From contig NC_132974.1 of the NCBI RefSeq assembly GCF_047496725.1, positions 7,935,001 through 7,999,000 on the forward strand: DNA of 64,000 bases. The letters are read 5' to 3'. Every line of letters starts with the position of its first letter. Position 1 is the first letter of the stretch. Positions 13,819 to 27,828 of the stretch are shown here, piece after piece. Under the pieces are notes generated by a model. It was not told the DNA's origin, did not search any database, and saw only the letters and a program-made list of their open reading frames with translations. A program made the translations under genes and the position numbers. This DNA comes from Anoplolepis gracilipes (Eukaryota > Arthropoda > Insecta > Hymenoptera > Formicidae).

Positions 13819-15520
13819 TATATTAACTGATATTGAAATATACTTTTACATGAGATAGACTTAGAACAATAATACACTACGTCGCATGAAGCAGATTTTG
13901 CAAACCAGAAACAAGCAAAGAGAGAGAGAGTTTATAAATCATTTTACTTCTATTTAATATTCTTTCCCTTTTCCTTCGACAATTTTCAAATTTATTTCTT
14001 GATATTAAACGGAATGCTCTGTTTTCAAATTATCAAAGTTATCAATTAAAACTGCTGCTAATAAATCTATCAATGTTAAAAATTTATTAATACTTTCTGT
14101 TTCCTAAGACCAATAACATTATATAATATAAAATAAACTTTTAGTAAATGAAATATATGCCCTTACAGTTTAGAAAATTTAAAAATACTGTTTTTTTTTT
14201 ACATAGAAATGCATACTTTAATAAAATTTGCTATAAATTTATTTTTAGCAGTACGATGTATTCTCGATATATCATTTGCTATTGAGTTGATTAATAATAT
14301 CAAATTTTGTTGGATGATATGAATCCCAATTGCGGTAGGCATCAAGCCACAATGCAACTTAATGAAGATGTACGGATAGTACGAGGAAACCGCAATGCAC
14401 ATGGTAGATACGCATATATTCAGCAATATTGGCATTTCGTTGAACACAATATCGCACGTCTGCAAATTACTGTTAGAATAGAATGTTTCAATCGAAGATG
14501 ATTCAATCTTCTCTATTGTAACAAATCTTTCGAATTTTAACAGTCAAATGTAAACACTAATAATACTTGACATAAAATGTATGTAAGCATTTATTCTTAC
14601 ATTTTTGTACAGTTTTAGACTCGTACATTCGTTAATAGTTAAATTGTTTACACAATTTTTGTTCAAAATATTTGTATCTAAACTAATTGTCTTCTCTCTT
14701 TTCATATTTATATCTTCTCTTTTTTCATAAATTCACTTTATATTTTACAATAGTAAAGTAATATTAATTTTTGAAATTAAACTTTTATTAACTTGTTTAA
14801 AAGCAATCATGATAGCTTTATCATTATACATATTTCCTTGTGCAAGCTTTCATGTCTTTACAATGTCAACAAACCATGTCAAAAAGTATAATTATAAACT
14901 TTAATAAGTTGTCTAATTGTAAGAACTTTCAATAAAATGCCAGAACTTCTAAGGAAACATCATATTCACGTTATAAATAAGATATAAATATAAATTATAT
15001 AAGACAATTAAAATATATCTAAGATATTTTATGTAAAAATGAAAGATTGTTAATATTATTCATAATTGCCACATTTTTCTTCTATTTTTTGCAAGCAATA
15101 AATTATATTAGTAAAACATATACATATATGCGTACTAGTGACATGATATTTAATAATCCATAACTGATTTTGTGTAATACTAAAAATTCTGACACAATTT
15201 ACGAGCGGCATATTGAAACGAGGGAAAAATGAGTCTGTATCTTTCGAACCCTTGGAGCAATAAAATACACTTTTTTGCCTCGCTTTTATTGGTAGAGATC
15301 GCTTATTGCCGAATACGCCATCCTTAAGTATATCAAAAGTGACAATACATGCTCTATATTTTTTTAACTATAATTCGTATCATTAAACATCGTATGTGTC
15401 ATATAAAATTATAAGATATACTTTGAAAAATGGATATTTTTTACTAAGAACGTTAGTATTACTTTTTTAAATATTTCTATTAATGTAATAATAATATGCT
15501 ATATAGTTATTATATATGTG

Positions 15521-15636
15521 TAATTATACAATATAGTTTATTATAAATGTGTATCGTTTAATCTGTTCATATTTCATAATATGAATAATAAACAGATCAA
15601 AGTACACGTTTATAATAAATTATATTGTGTTAATTA
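15521..15636 (+). ncRNA. Long AT-rich hairpin, candidate small-RNA precursor
   Basis: The two halves fold back on each other. The outer stem has 5 pairs, a one-base bulge, then 29 uninterrupted pairs (15526-15554 with 15602-15630). Inside follow a small internal loop, 7 pairs (15561-15567 with 15591-15597), a 7-base bulge and 6 pairs closing a TCAT loop at 15574-15577. The four non-Watson-Crick pairs in the long stem are all G-U when read as plus-strand RNA; on the minus strand they would be A-C mismatches. That favours a plus-strand transcript if it is functional. The size fits a microRNA-type precursor, but it matches no microRNA I know. A small palindromic transposon remnant is the main alternative. 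Confidence 0.45.
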
Positions 15637-16005
15637 TAAACTAAAAATTATATTTGACAATATATTTAACTGATATAACATTACAGATATAGGAATAAAT
15701 AATATCAAAGAAAAATATAACGAAACGTTGCGTATACACATAAATTTCTGTATTTAATATAATATAATTCTTTATATTTTCTTTAAAAAAGTATAACGGC
15801 TTTTATTACTGTTTCATTATTTGCAAAACATAAATTTGCTATCAAAAATAAAATATCAATATTTAAAAAATATTTGGGCAATACAATATTTATATCAAGT
15901 GCATAAAAATTGTTATCAATTAAAAAGTAACATTGTATTCGTCAATATATATGTATTATACAATATATTATTGTCAATGCTGTCATGTTGCTTGCTTTCT
16001 TTTTC

Positions 16006-16254
16006 CTACTGCATTAAAAATATTATATATTTAAGCACGTGTGGTTGTGTAACAAGCGTGCGACGAACGAAAGTTTTGTAACGGCAATATTTGCGCGTTG
16101 CAGAAGCAATAGAGATTATCTTATCAAATATGGAAGGAGTTTTACAATATCCGAAAGCTTCATCTTGCCCGGGATATTTTATAAATTCTTCGAACTTTCT
16201 GCGATCTAATGGAACGTAAGCTATATTATTGAATGCGCCATATCCGAGGTCCAT
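16006..16254 (-). CDS. Unassigned 82-codon open frame, weak candidate
   Basis: Opens with a true ATG and begins MDLGYGAFNNIAYVPLDRR. The first 60 or so residues have a balanced, protein-like composition without repeat runs. I recognise no family, and no splice partners are evident. An AT-rich background can give such a frame by chance, so this is kept only as a candidate exon or short ORF. Confidence 0.15.
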   Translation of the reverse strand: MDLGYGAFNNIAYVPLDRRKFEEFIKYPGQDEAFGYCKTPSIFDKIISIASATRKYCRYKTFVRRTLVTQPHVLKYIIFLMQ

Positions 16255-17745
16255 TATCCTAAACGCGCGACGCTACATAATTTGTCTTAACTGTGCAAGT
16301 TAATATGTTATACGACACTTTAATCGCGCCTTCACATGTATCGCATATGTAATGGAATGAAATAAAATTTGTAAAATATTTATGATATTCAATGAATTAC
16401 TTTCTCTCTTTTGATTTTAATGTACACTTGAACGTCACAGCGACAAAAAGTAAATTATTTTATGTCAGACATTCTGTAGAAATGCAAAATTCTAAAATTT
16501 ACCATTATTATTATCCTTTAAAAATACAATTATAGAATCGATTAAATTATTTAAAAAAATATTATTAAACATAAAATTTATGTAGAGCAGAATTTTTTGC
16601 AGGCTTGGTCAACATACAAAGGGTTAATAATAAAATCTCATCAACCATCCTTAATCGAATAACAAATTTTAATATGTTCTATCGATTTTGCATGTTTGTG
16701 AAAAACCCGCATCCCTAAAATTTATAGCGGCGTTGATGTAAATTGCTGCGTATTTCAGGTCGATGGAAAAACTGCATAGAATGTCGAACAAAATTGCGGA
16801 AACAATATATTCGACGAGCGACTGGATGAATAAATGGCCGTGACTATCGATTTTCACAGATCGATAGATAGCCACGGTTTCGTTTGCCTTCAACCCTCTC
16901 GGGGACCAGAATCCTCTTGTCCGTCATCGCCTATTGGACCCAAATATCGTTTATTGCTTTCGGCCTAAAAACAATGCCTTTATACGCAGCCGTCGTTCTG
17001 AACGCAACGGACGTATATACTCCCCGAAATTGCGATAGAAGACCACTGCAAATCGCTGCGGTTGTTAATCGATCGCCAGTAGTTTCATTACAATGTTGAC
17101 ACGAAGCGGAACAACAATGGTTACGGATACATCAATCCGGAACGCAAAAAAACGAAGATAACATAAAAGATATTTAAAAGATGTACAGAATGATCTCGTG
17201 TTCATAATGTAAAATTTCTGCAGCCATTGTATCTCACATTGTTGGTTTCATATCGCATAAGTTACAAGAGATAGAAATATAATTCACAACAATTCGTATA
17301 AATTTATATTAAAATTCAACTGTTGTAAAAAATTCTTTACTCTATAAAAGCGTTACTTTTAATATTTCGTAATAATTTGAAGGGACGCGTTCTGTTATAA
17401 TATTAAGTAGACTTCAAACTTAAGATTATAGTGCTACTTATTGTAAATTTCAAAGATTGAATTGTAAACGAGTTAAAATTGTGAGCTGTAAAAATTAATG
17501 CAATTGACTTTCAATTTTTATGCATTTTTCTTTCGTAAAAAAGCTAAATAACTTCGTTGATCAAGATATAAATTCTAATAAAAAAACATTATGTTAGTCA
17601 AAAACTTTTGCGCTTATTTAATTGCAAAGTAAAAGAAATGGCAGAAAAAAAAAGAATGAATGAAATAAGCTGAATAAAATAAAAAGGAAAAACCGAACAT
17701 ATTTTTGTTCATCATTGAGTCGGCATAACCTTTTTAAATATATAA

Positions 17746-17748
<3 letters not shown>

Positions 17749-17797
<49 letters not shown>
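17749..17797. repeat. (AT)n microsatellite
   Basis: About 24 AT units. Confidence 0.95.
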
Positions 17798-17801
<4 letters not shown>

Positions 17802-18404
17802 CAACGACGGTTTTTGTTATATAAACTTACAAATTTTTTATTTATGAGAATTAAGCAATTTCTTATCATTTTCAGTTGTTTTTGTTTCATTATCACTATA
17901 TTTTCTCTAATTAAGCGTAGGTCTAATTTTAACTATCCTTGTCGACGAGAATTGGGGCTCCACAACATTATACCTGTGATTGGGATTAAAAATTAATTCC
18001 CAATTATTCTACCAGTGAAAATGGCTTGCATGCTTATGGAAGAGAAACTATATAGGTCATGAATATCCGTTAAACAAGTGTAAACTGTAAAACGCTATGC
18101 GGAGATGGAGTATACATGGATAAAAGCATATTATGTCATTTCGCAATAATTCGGTATCATATAATGTCCGTCCGATAGTAACAACCCAGGCTCATGGTAT
18201 AGTTCATTTTAATAATTTTTGGTAATGAGAGAGTGAAGAATTCAACATTGTGTGACGATTATACTACATCCGATCAAACGTTTGTAATAGGGATTATTTT
18301 GAACCGTTATGAAAATTGAACCGGAGAGATGCGTCAGACACGAAGGGAATAATGGAGGATCTCTTCAAAGAAGAGAAGAGAATAGGTAGAGTCAGTAGAG
18401 AGAA

Positions 18405-18408
<4 letters not shown>

Positions 18409-18448
<40 letters not shown>
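18409..18448. repeat. (AT)n microsatellite following an AG-rich run
   Basis: About 20 AT units directly after AGAGAGAAAGAG. It sits inside two opposing open frames, giving their IYIYIY tracts. Confidence 0.95.
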
Positions 18449-18451
<3 letters not shown>

Positions 18452-20153
18452 GTCGCCCTCGTGGTCGGAATAGAATAGAACAACATAAACCAGCAAGCGG
18501 TGAGAGATGGAGGATAGGATTCATGAACGGGTAGGATGCAAGTACCAACCGCTCTCAGATTCCCCGAGAGAACCGCTATTGGCTACTCCATTGCTCATCA
18601 CGACATACCAGAGCAAGCCTGAACAAAGCTTCCGAGCAATGCTTTTCTTATGGTTCCTAATCTGGCTTAGAGAGTGAGTGCAGTATACCGTTCTCTTGCT
18701 CACTTCCATCGGTCCAATTTACGTTAGTAAAAAGCCCTGTCTTTCTAGAACGAAACGATATCTCGTATAACGCGCGCAATTTCAGTCGATGTGACATACC
18801 TATATGTATGATCAGAATTACGTCAGTTTTGGTGAAAACAGCACGAAAGCTGGAATATGAAGTCCAGTGAAAAATACATACAAATATGTAATATTCTAAT
18901 TGAAAAATATTGGAAATGGAAATACGACTTTCCGTTTTATCGCATTTGATCGGTGGTAATTGTTTAAAGTCATTCGTCCAAAAGAATGCAAACAAACATA
19001 TATTAAGCAAAATAAAAAATTTAGGTGCAAAAAGTTATAGTATCATATTTGTAAATTTGAAAAAATAAAAATAGCAATTTTATAAAAATTAAAATAAATA
19101 AAATATAGTATTCTATTAAAGTATAGTGAAAATTTTATTTGTATTATTGTTATTCGCAATTAAAAAGGAGCAAAATTATTAATTATAAAAATATTAATTG
19201 AGTCAAATAAAAGAAACAAAGTTCCAACAATACATACATTTTACTGAAAAATGCACAATTATATAAGAAAATTCTAGTATGTATAATATAGCTCTTACAA
19301 TTAGTGAAACGATGATTAAAAATAATTATTATTTAATATTAAATAGACAATGACATTTTTGTGCTAATCTGTGCACCTGATATTAATTTTTTAAACACAA
19401 CGGTTAAAATGATTTAAAAAAGTTATTATGAACGAGTGAATTACATGCGTCAATTTCCATCATTCATTCCGCATAAAAAATTTTTATGAAAATTTTAGTG
19501 AAACGATTTCTCCCCCTGCAGTAATACAATTTCGCTCGTATTCCGCATTAATCCGGAAACGCCGAACACGCTGACAAATCACCAATTTCCCAGTGAAGGT
19601 ACGTGTTTTATTGGTGAACACGTGTCGGCGCGTTGTAACACGCATGACGGAAGCTCGTATTACACTGCAGCAACTAATGCAGGCGCGTGTCATCCGTAAC
19701 GCGGGATAATTTTAATTAGCTCGGTTTAAATCAACTTGCGCCAAACGAACCGAATAACCTAATCAAAGAAGAAATAGCGACGTAGACAGAAACATTCGGA
19801 TCGCTTCCTTTTTCTCTTTCTTTCTTTCTCTTTTGCCTTTTTAACGTGTTGTTACTAACGATGTGTGTGATCATAACAATTTGGCAATTTGGTAAAAACA
19901 AAATTACTGTTGATAACGTTAAAATCATCATAAATTAAATCTAACTCATTCGCTTTTATCATGTGTGCGCGGGATTTAATCATACGCATCATGCAGATAT
20001 ACATTGTACAGATGTATATTAAATACAAAGATAATAAGATATTAGTGTATATAAGTATTGTCAAATCTATGACGATAGAGGAGATTTGATCAGATTTTCG
20101 TTTGTTTGCCAAAGGGAAGGTAGAAACAATAAGTGCGAGATAATGAAAGAAAG

Positions 20154-20286
<133 letters not shown>

Positions 20287-20549
20287 ACGAACGGGGAAAA
20301 ATAGTTTACCTTTTTCTACCCCGACCACCGCCTATTTTTTCCAGGTTTTGCTTCCTTTCATCACCCGCTCGGCGAAATAGACGGGGGCGCGTCGTGAAGA
20401 GAAGAGAGAGGGAGGGACCCGAGGTATCCGTCTGTTTCACTTGAAAAAGGCACTTTCCGCGGCAGCACAATAACCAGGACTGGTTAGGTACGTGCCTGAA
20501 ATAAAACGGGACGTTCGTTCTTAAATCTCCTCTCGCGCTGAAGCGCGCG

Positions 20550-20579
20550 TGATAGCCGTGATAGCCGTGATAGCCGTGT
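20550..20579. repeat. Three copies of a 10-bp unit (GATAGCCGTG)
   Basis: GATAGCCGTG occurs three times in a row, just after an 8-base GCGCGCGT-like stretch. Small minisatellite with no sign of coding. Confidence 0.9.
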
Positions 20580-23500
20580 TTGGATAACGAATATGATCAG
20601 GACCATAATACGCGAATTCCCCACGCAAACATATATGAATACGTTGTTGTTTTTCAATATGACTTTCCTTGATAATGAATCATTCTCCCTATTAATTTCG
20701 AATTGAAAGTCAAGATAATGCATGTTATGGTAAAACGCAATTAAAATGAATATCATTACATTTCGTTTATTCGCATTTATACGATGGCTCTGTATAAACA
20801 TAATCTCTACTTCTCTTTCGATTAATATTATTTTTGGCAACAAATTATAATATCTTTATATACATACTGAATTTTACATTTCAAAATAAGTTATATGCTC
20901 AACAGAATTGTTTTAATTGTTTAATATCAGTTTTGTTGGAAACATAATGCATTCCTAGGAAAAAATGTAAGACTTTATTAAAACCAAAACGTGTGTGAAA
21001 AAAGAAAGAGCATGAATAATTGAAAACAGAAAGTATAAAAATACTGTGGTTACCATAAATTTCAATAACGATTCAAGCAACGCGCTAAACAATAACGCGG
21101 CCGCGAAACAATGACAGATTTTAACACAACATAGCATCCTCTGGGAATCGAGTCGCTAACAAATTGGCTGGTACCTCAGAATTATGATTAATAGGTCGCA
21201 TCCCTCGAGGGAATTAAAATGAAACTTTACTTCGTGTGTGCTCATGTACACGGCATTATTATCCTTTATTGTCCGCGCACAGCGTAGAGAGAGAGCGTCG
21301 GAGGAATCACCCGTGTCAGAATCTTTGACATGCGCATCTCATTCCATTAGACTCCTCTCGCAGATTGAATTAAATTGAATTCTGCCCACGAGCAAATTAA
21401 TTTCCCAGAGCGGGCGCTAGAGAAATAGGAAAAGAATCAGCTACGTAGAGGCGCTCAATAAGGCTTACTCGTTAAATCCGTTACACATGGAAGCGAGACC
21501 GCGCGAGGGATATACAAGAAGCCCCCTAACAAGAAGTGCATCCAATTTCAAGCCGTATTTAATGTGCCGTATATCATACGCGACACGTTTGTAGTAGTGC
21601 GAATGTCTCGGGCCCCGCGTTTCTTCTATATTTTGTGCCCAGTTCCCGGCCGAGAGAAGATATAATATATGCTTTATAGAACAGTAAGAACGACGGAAGG
21701 AGGTGCGGCGCGGCGTTTGTCACTTTCTTCTTGTATGTACATACACGCACACGATGCATGTACGCGGCGAAATCATTTATCTACTTCCGAAGACAAGAAA
21801 GAGGAAGTAAGGGAACTCTCGCGTAAAAGCGTGCCCGCGCTTTATACGCAAGTCACGCCTGGCCTGGCAAAAGCGGGGATGGAGCGATTTTTTTCGACGC
21901 TCCCTGTAGATAATTTAGTGCATCATATACGTGAAACGCGCGCCCTTTTGCTCTCTCCCGCGAGAACAACATTTCATCTTGGATCGATTTCCTTCCTGCT
22001 CGCGCGGCTACGTTCCCAGCCTCCGATATTTCGCCATCGATCCGTAAAAGACGAAAGCACACCACACAATGGCAACTACATACATATGTATATAATACAT
22101 ACACGCTGTCGCGACGCCAACAGTTGAAGGGAATATGTGAATTTTCAATATGAAAATAAAATAAGCATGTTTATTGTGTAACGAGGCCAACGCGTTATTT
22201 AACAACGGTGGTGACAAGTCCAGCATAACAACGAATTATGGAGAAAAAGAATAATAGGCTCTCAGTCGTTGCTACTGTAAAGCACGAGTCTGATTGCTTT
22301 AACACATTTAAACGATACACCGCGTTACAATGACCTATGACGGCGTTGTCAATGTTACTTTACCGATAATGAATGTCCTTATTCGTCATGAATCGATGCC
22401 GGATGAACACAATATCATAGGGAATTCTATTAAAGTTGAGTAATGGTTATCGATTTTTCATTTTACTCGTAATATTATAATTATAAAGGGAAATACATGT
22501 TATAAATTTATATTAAATCAATTGCCGTCACATTACCAGCAAATAATGTCAAATAAATCTAATGGCATAATATATTAATTCATTAATTAATTTCATATAC
22601 ATTATATAATGGACGACACAGATTTATAAAATCAAATTAGATTATTATTATATCATAATTTGTGAATCATATTATTTTACATTATATTTAGTACAAATAA
22701 CACTTTTCATCTATTGATAATAAATAAGATTGACCAAAGCGATAAAAAATCGAATGACAACAATGGCAGGAAGAAATGCAAATGTATTTTAAAAAATCTC
22801 AGCATTATAAAATCACAACAAGTAGTTTAATTAAGAATAATTTTTTCTCGTGAACGCAACTCTCTTTCTTCTCGGGAAAAACTACATCGTATAAGTAATG
22901 TTTATAATGTTTAATTCGGATATGTTTAGTCATAATTGTAAGTAAGAATCAAGGAATTACAATTCAATCAAGGATTTACAATCCGTTGTAAAAAAGAATC
23001 AAGAGAAGCAAGGAACTCGGATAGAAAAGAAAAATTCAAATGAAGATTATTTTCGCGGAATGAACACGTACGAACGCGGTAAAGAATGATGATGTGCACA
23101 CGGATTATTATCAATGCAGTAAAGTAAGTCGTTCATGGGTCATACAAATTCTGAAAGTAGTATTTAACGTATAATTCGTCCATCATGTCCATGTATTGGC
23201 GCGCATGTTGTGTACATACATATGTGTGTCGTGCCTTGTGCGGTACACTATCTTGCGTACACATTCCGCGTAAGTCGCATTACTGTGCACTCGTATCCGC
23301 GAAAGCGAGAAACGCTTTCTCGTTCTGAACATGTCTGTGTCGAAAGACTTCCTCGAGCCGTCACGCTACGTTTACTCATGAAAGAGCGACGAGGATATAG
23401 TCGGAGAATATCCTCGCGGACAATCTTCCCTTAAATACAGTCGGCAGGAATGGCAGTACTTCGTGAACGACTTGACCTCTTCTTGCTTTCGCAGTTGAAT

Positions 23501-23629
23501 CGTAAAAAAAAAAAATGATGTCTGTTAAAATGGAAAGGTGAAAGAATCGTCTTCTATCTATTGAATTTTATCTGTTGTTACGGATTTCTAAAGAGCATAT
23601 GATGTTCTGTCTCGTCTGTACTATCTCCC

Positions 23630-23634
<5 letters not shown>

Positions 23635-23660
<26 letters not shown>

Positions 23661-23661
23661 T
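23635..23661. repeat. (CT)n microsatellite
   Basis: About 13 CT units. Confidence 0.93.
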
Positions 23662-26600
23662 TTGATTCTACCTCCCGGATTCTCTACTCGAATCTCGTTG
23701 CTACTGAAGAATCTCCGGGGGGTATGCCACCCCGGACGTACCTTTGTCCTAAATGATAAACTTTGCCCGCAGGACTTTGCCGCAGAAAAGTTTCCTTGTC
23801 CGCCAATAAGGAAAGCATTTCGTAACTTCGGTACTTGTTTCGCGTTAGCCTCCGTTGTCTCCGCTATTGTTCTTAAAATGCGGTAAAATAATGCTTCCGC
23901 GATATACATAGTTGTAGTACACGAGTGCATTTCTTTTATTTTGCGAGTAAACCTCTCTTCAATGTTAATTTATTAACGTTTTTTCTTAAAAATTCTATTC
24001 TGAAAACTAATAAGATAAAACTGCATAATAAATCTGCTAGAAATTATTTATCTGTAATAGAAAAGATAAAGTTTTTAATACTATTTTTATATATCTTTAT
24101 CTATAAATTTTTTTATAGTTCTTTATTTATTTCTTTTTCACAGATTTAGTCAAGTTGGAAATAAATAAAATTGAGACAAAAAATAAATCAAACAAAAATA
24201 TCCAAGTCATAGTTAGCTAATGTTAAATTTTCAATTCTCCGTATTAAATGAAGTTGCGCATTTGTTATTTTAATAATACGATGTATAATATATATACACA
24301 TACAGGCTATAAAAAATTAACAATCAACAGAGATAGCAAATATTAATAACGCATTTCACCTGCGCTTAAATTTTTTGCATTGTTTTACAACGTTCGAGTA
24401 TTTTTAGCAGTTACAAAACCGTTGACTCAACGTTCACTGATAAGCTCACATAGAAAATTTAGTGATGGACAACTGGTGCGATTATACGTTAGCAAGCATG
24501 ATGACATGGCAGGTTGAGATATTCGCGAAAACGCAAATACAAAAGCCGTTGATAGATTGATGAGCGCTCGTTAAATGCATAGCTTTTGCGGAAGTGTAGA
24601 TCATCGTCGAAAGAGAAAGAAATTATACGCAAGACCCTCTTAGTGTTTCAGTTACGTTCGCTTATAAGGCTTTGCAAGAAAATTAAGCACTTGAGATTAT
24701 CTAAGAGACCACGGAGGAAAATTAGTGATTAGTACTTGCTCTCTCTGAAGAAATTGCAAATAAAATAACTTCGCTAAAATTGTTAGACAATATTCTATTT
24801 CGTACATGTAAGCAACACAAATTCTTTTAAATTTAACAAACAGCACAAATATTACATAATAATAAGTTTATAACACTTTTTTGTATCTTTCACAAAATCT
24901 TATTCAATCGTGTTGTGTCCGTCACTAAAATGTAATTTTCCTAAGTAATAGATATATAAAAATGCATCAAGAAACTTTTTAAAATATATTGTCATCTTTC
25001 ATGCAATCTATTATCAATATATGAGAACAAAAAACCTTTTCATAAGACTTTATCTTATATCTTACGCGTATACATAGTTTATAATGTGTTATCAAAAGGC
25101 ATAACATTCAAGACATTTAATCTTTAAAATACTTGTTCATCGAAACTTGTTATTCATCGCAAAAGACAATTAATGCGATTAAGTTGCACGTATTTCCTAC
25201 CGAAAAATCAAATTTAATCTATAAGTGAAATAAAAGAAAAATAGGTTTCCCTGGATTTCTCCATATAGAATATAGAGCATTCGCGCCTAAAAAACGCGCG
25301 CACGCGCACATACATATATATTTTTTTATTTATGCAAAAATATTTTTTTCACTATATATAGGACATGTAGCGAAACAGTTTTCATTTGACTAGTGTTTGG
25401 CTTTTAGCGGGTATTGCAGAAAATTAAAAAAGGGAATTACATGGGTAAAATGAATTAGCTCAGGTGCTCCGAGAATAGGCGTAAATTGCTCAACGCACAT
25501 CCGTGCGCTTCGTGCACACGAGAGACGAGAGGCCAGAGAGAAATGGAAGCAAACATACGCGGGGTTAAGCACACATATACGCACGTATATGTATGTACAC
25601 GTACAGCATGTTAGAATACTCTTTAAACTTCTCTCGGTTCTCGGTGCCCGTGCGGTGGAGAGAGAGCAAATCAATATGGGCGCGGATAGCATGCGCATTG
25701 CAACGCAACGAACTTTACGAGCTAGCGCGCATAAAATTTATATTTGTGCGTTTTTTAAAGCAAACGCACACGCGCCACGGCGTTTATCGGGAACCATTCA
25801 TTCGCTGCTCCGGTAGCGGTATAGCGTTTCAAAGAGCATTTGCCTACCACACCATTCGCTCTAAAATGAATAGCGAACTGCATGCGCGACGGAATCGAAA
25901 GAGAAATCGCGACTTCAAACAGATATTAATATATCCGCGCGTACGCTTGGTTAAAAATCTCATTGTTCTTTATGAAGACGTACATTTTGTACAGCAAAGC
26001 TACACGCCAAGCTATCTTTTTGCAGGTTAATAATATGATCGATAGACGTGAAAACAAATATTGTAACTTAAATAGAGCGTTAGTTAGTAGTATCGTATAT
26101 ATAAATTTTCATTATATTTATTCGATCATATTTATATAATTATAATTTAATTAACAATCAACTATTTAAATTAATTAACAATAAAACAGAATAGAATATA
26201 AAATATTGAACTTGTCTTATTAATGTAAAACTGATAAAAAAGACATATCACAATAAAAATGTCTAGCATTATGCTTTATGTTATTTATGCTTATGAGATT
26301 AATAAATCAAATTTCATATCTATATTTCGTTAAATTTTTGTCCGACTACGACAAACATTATTATTCAGAAGGAATGCGTGAGAGATCGTGAATTAAACTT
26401 TAATAATGTATAAGTATAGGCTAATTACCGCATTAAAATTCCACGTTCGTTTCGTGTAGGCATATCCGGCGGCAATACGTAGATAGACGTTACGAATTAG
26501 CCATGCTTTAAATTAATTGTGGAAGGATTTGTATTAACATAATTGAATTTCATTGGATTAAAATCTCTTATTAGACTAGCGGGCACTGATATATGCATTT

Positions 26601-27754
26601 TATGCAGATTTGTGAAATGCTACAGAACGTGGAAAAATATTCAATCATATAGAGGCAGTCAGATCGCGGTTGAAAAAACGAGAAAAAAAAATTTGCGAAG
26701 CTCTTTGATTACCACGCCGAGGTCTGGTTATTCTGTCCGGATGCATGTCCACTGCTTATAAGCGTGTTACGCCTCCGGGGGCAGCTTTGACGAAGAGCAT
26801 GGCGATTTGCTCAAGCTTTAAGCAAAAAATAATATAAATTAATTGAGATTCGAGTTTAATTGGAATAAAACGGGCAGAAGTACGCGTTTCCATTTGTGCG
26901 TGTACATATACGCATAATGAATATCGTGACATTTACAAAAGTATTTAACTATGGAAATGCAATGGAATGTAATAAAAACAACAGAAGAAATTTAGCTATA
27001 GAAAACTTCCCACCGAGTTCTCAAAGTATTGCACCAATTACCGGATTATTTTTTAATTGCGCTTGCTGCGCTTCCACACGAAAATGGCGTGCGAAACATA
27101 TTTTAACCATTATCAATATCAATGCTTTCGGAAAGTTTCAGCAGCTTGTTAAACACTGTCCTTGAACAGATAAATAAATACATGAAAAATATAATTACAT
27201 TTTAGTTACATTAAAGCACTAATGAGCAAAGTGAGATAAACTGAGATATTTGTATGTTAATTTCCACAATAATATCAAGCGTAAATAGAACTAAAATTAA
27301 TTAGGAAAAAAATAAAAAAAGTATTTAACATACATATAGCATTTTAAATTATAAGATTGTGTTGCGTATAAACTAGATTAAAAAAATTATTAAGCGTTAA
27401 TATATTATGTGCTAACCACACAATGCAACATATTCAATATAGTATTTTACTGGATTTTTAATTAAAACCTCGAAATTGTATGTCTGTTTATCGATTTAAT
27501 AAATATGTCCCATTCACGATAATTTTCAATATCAAACGATACAACAATGAATTTACAAAGATTTAACAGAATTAAAAAGTTGACTGATTAATTTAATTTG
27601 AGTTAATCAGTTTATAATGTATATTATGCATGCCATTTATATTACTTAATAAATCATTTATGTAATGTGATTATTTCAGAAATATGCGCATCAAAGTCAC
27701 TCATTCACAATAATTTACCCAAATTCTTGTTTTCAATAAATAGTATCAGCGCTG

Positions 27755-27755
27755 C

Positions 27756-27828
<73 letters not shown>
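27755..27828. repeat. (CT)n microsatellite
   Basis: Over 30 CT units with one TTT interruption near the left end. Confidence 0.96.

Larger units (their letters stand above)
9250..15520. other. Alternating AT-rich and CpG-richer noncoding DNA
   Basis: CpG-richer at about 10090-10460, 11820-12330 and 13240-13680; the rest AT-rich with (AT)n arrays. Overlapping frames at 11755-12400 lie on both strands and match nothing recognised. Confidence 0.55.

Noticed and set aside
21669..22127. 152-codon plus-strand frame
   Set aside because: An opposing minus-strand frame is open over the same span; arginine-, serine- and threonine-rich with no recognisable family.
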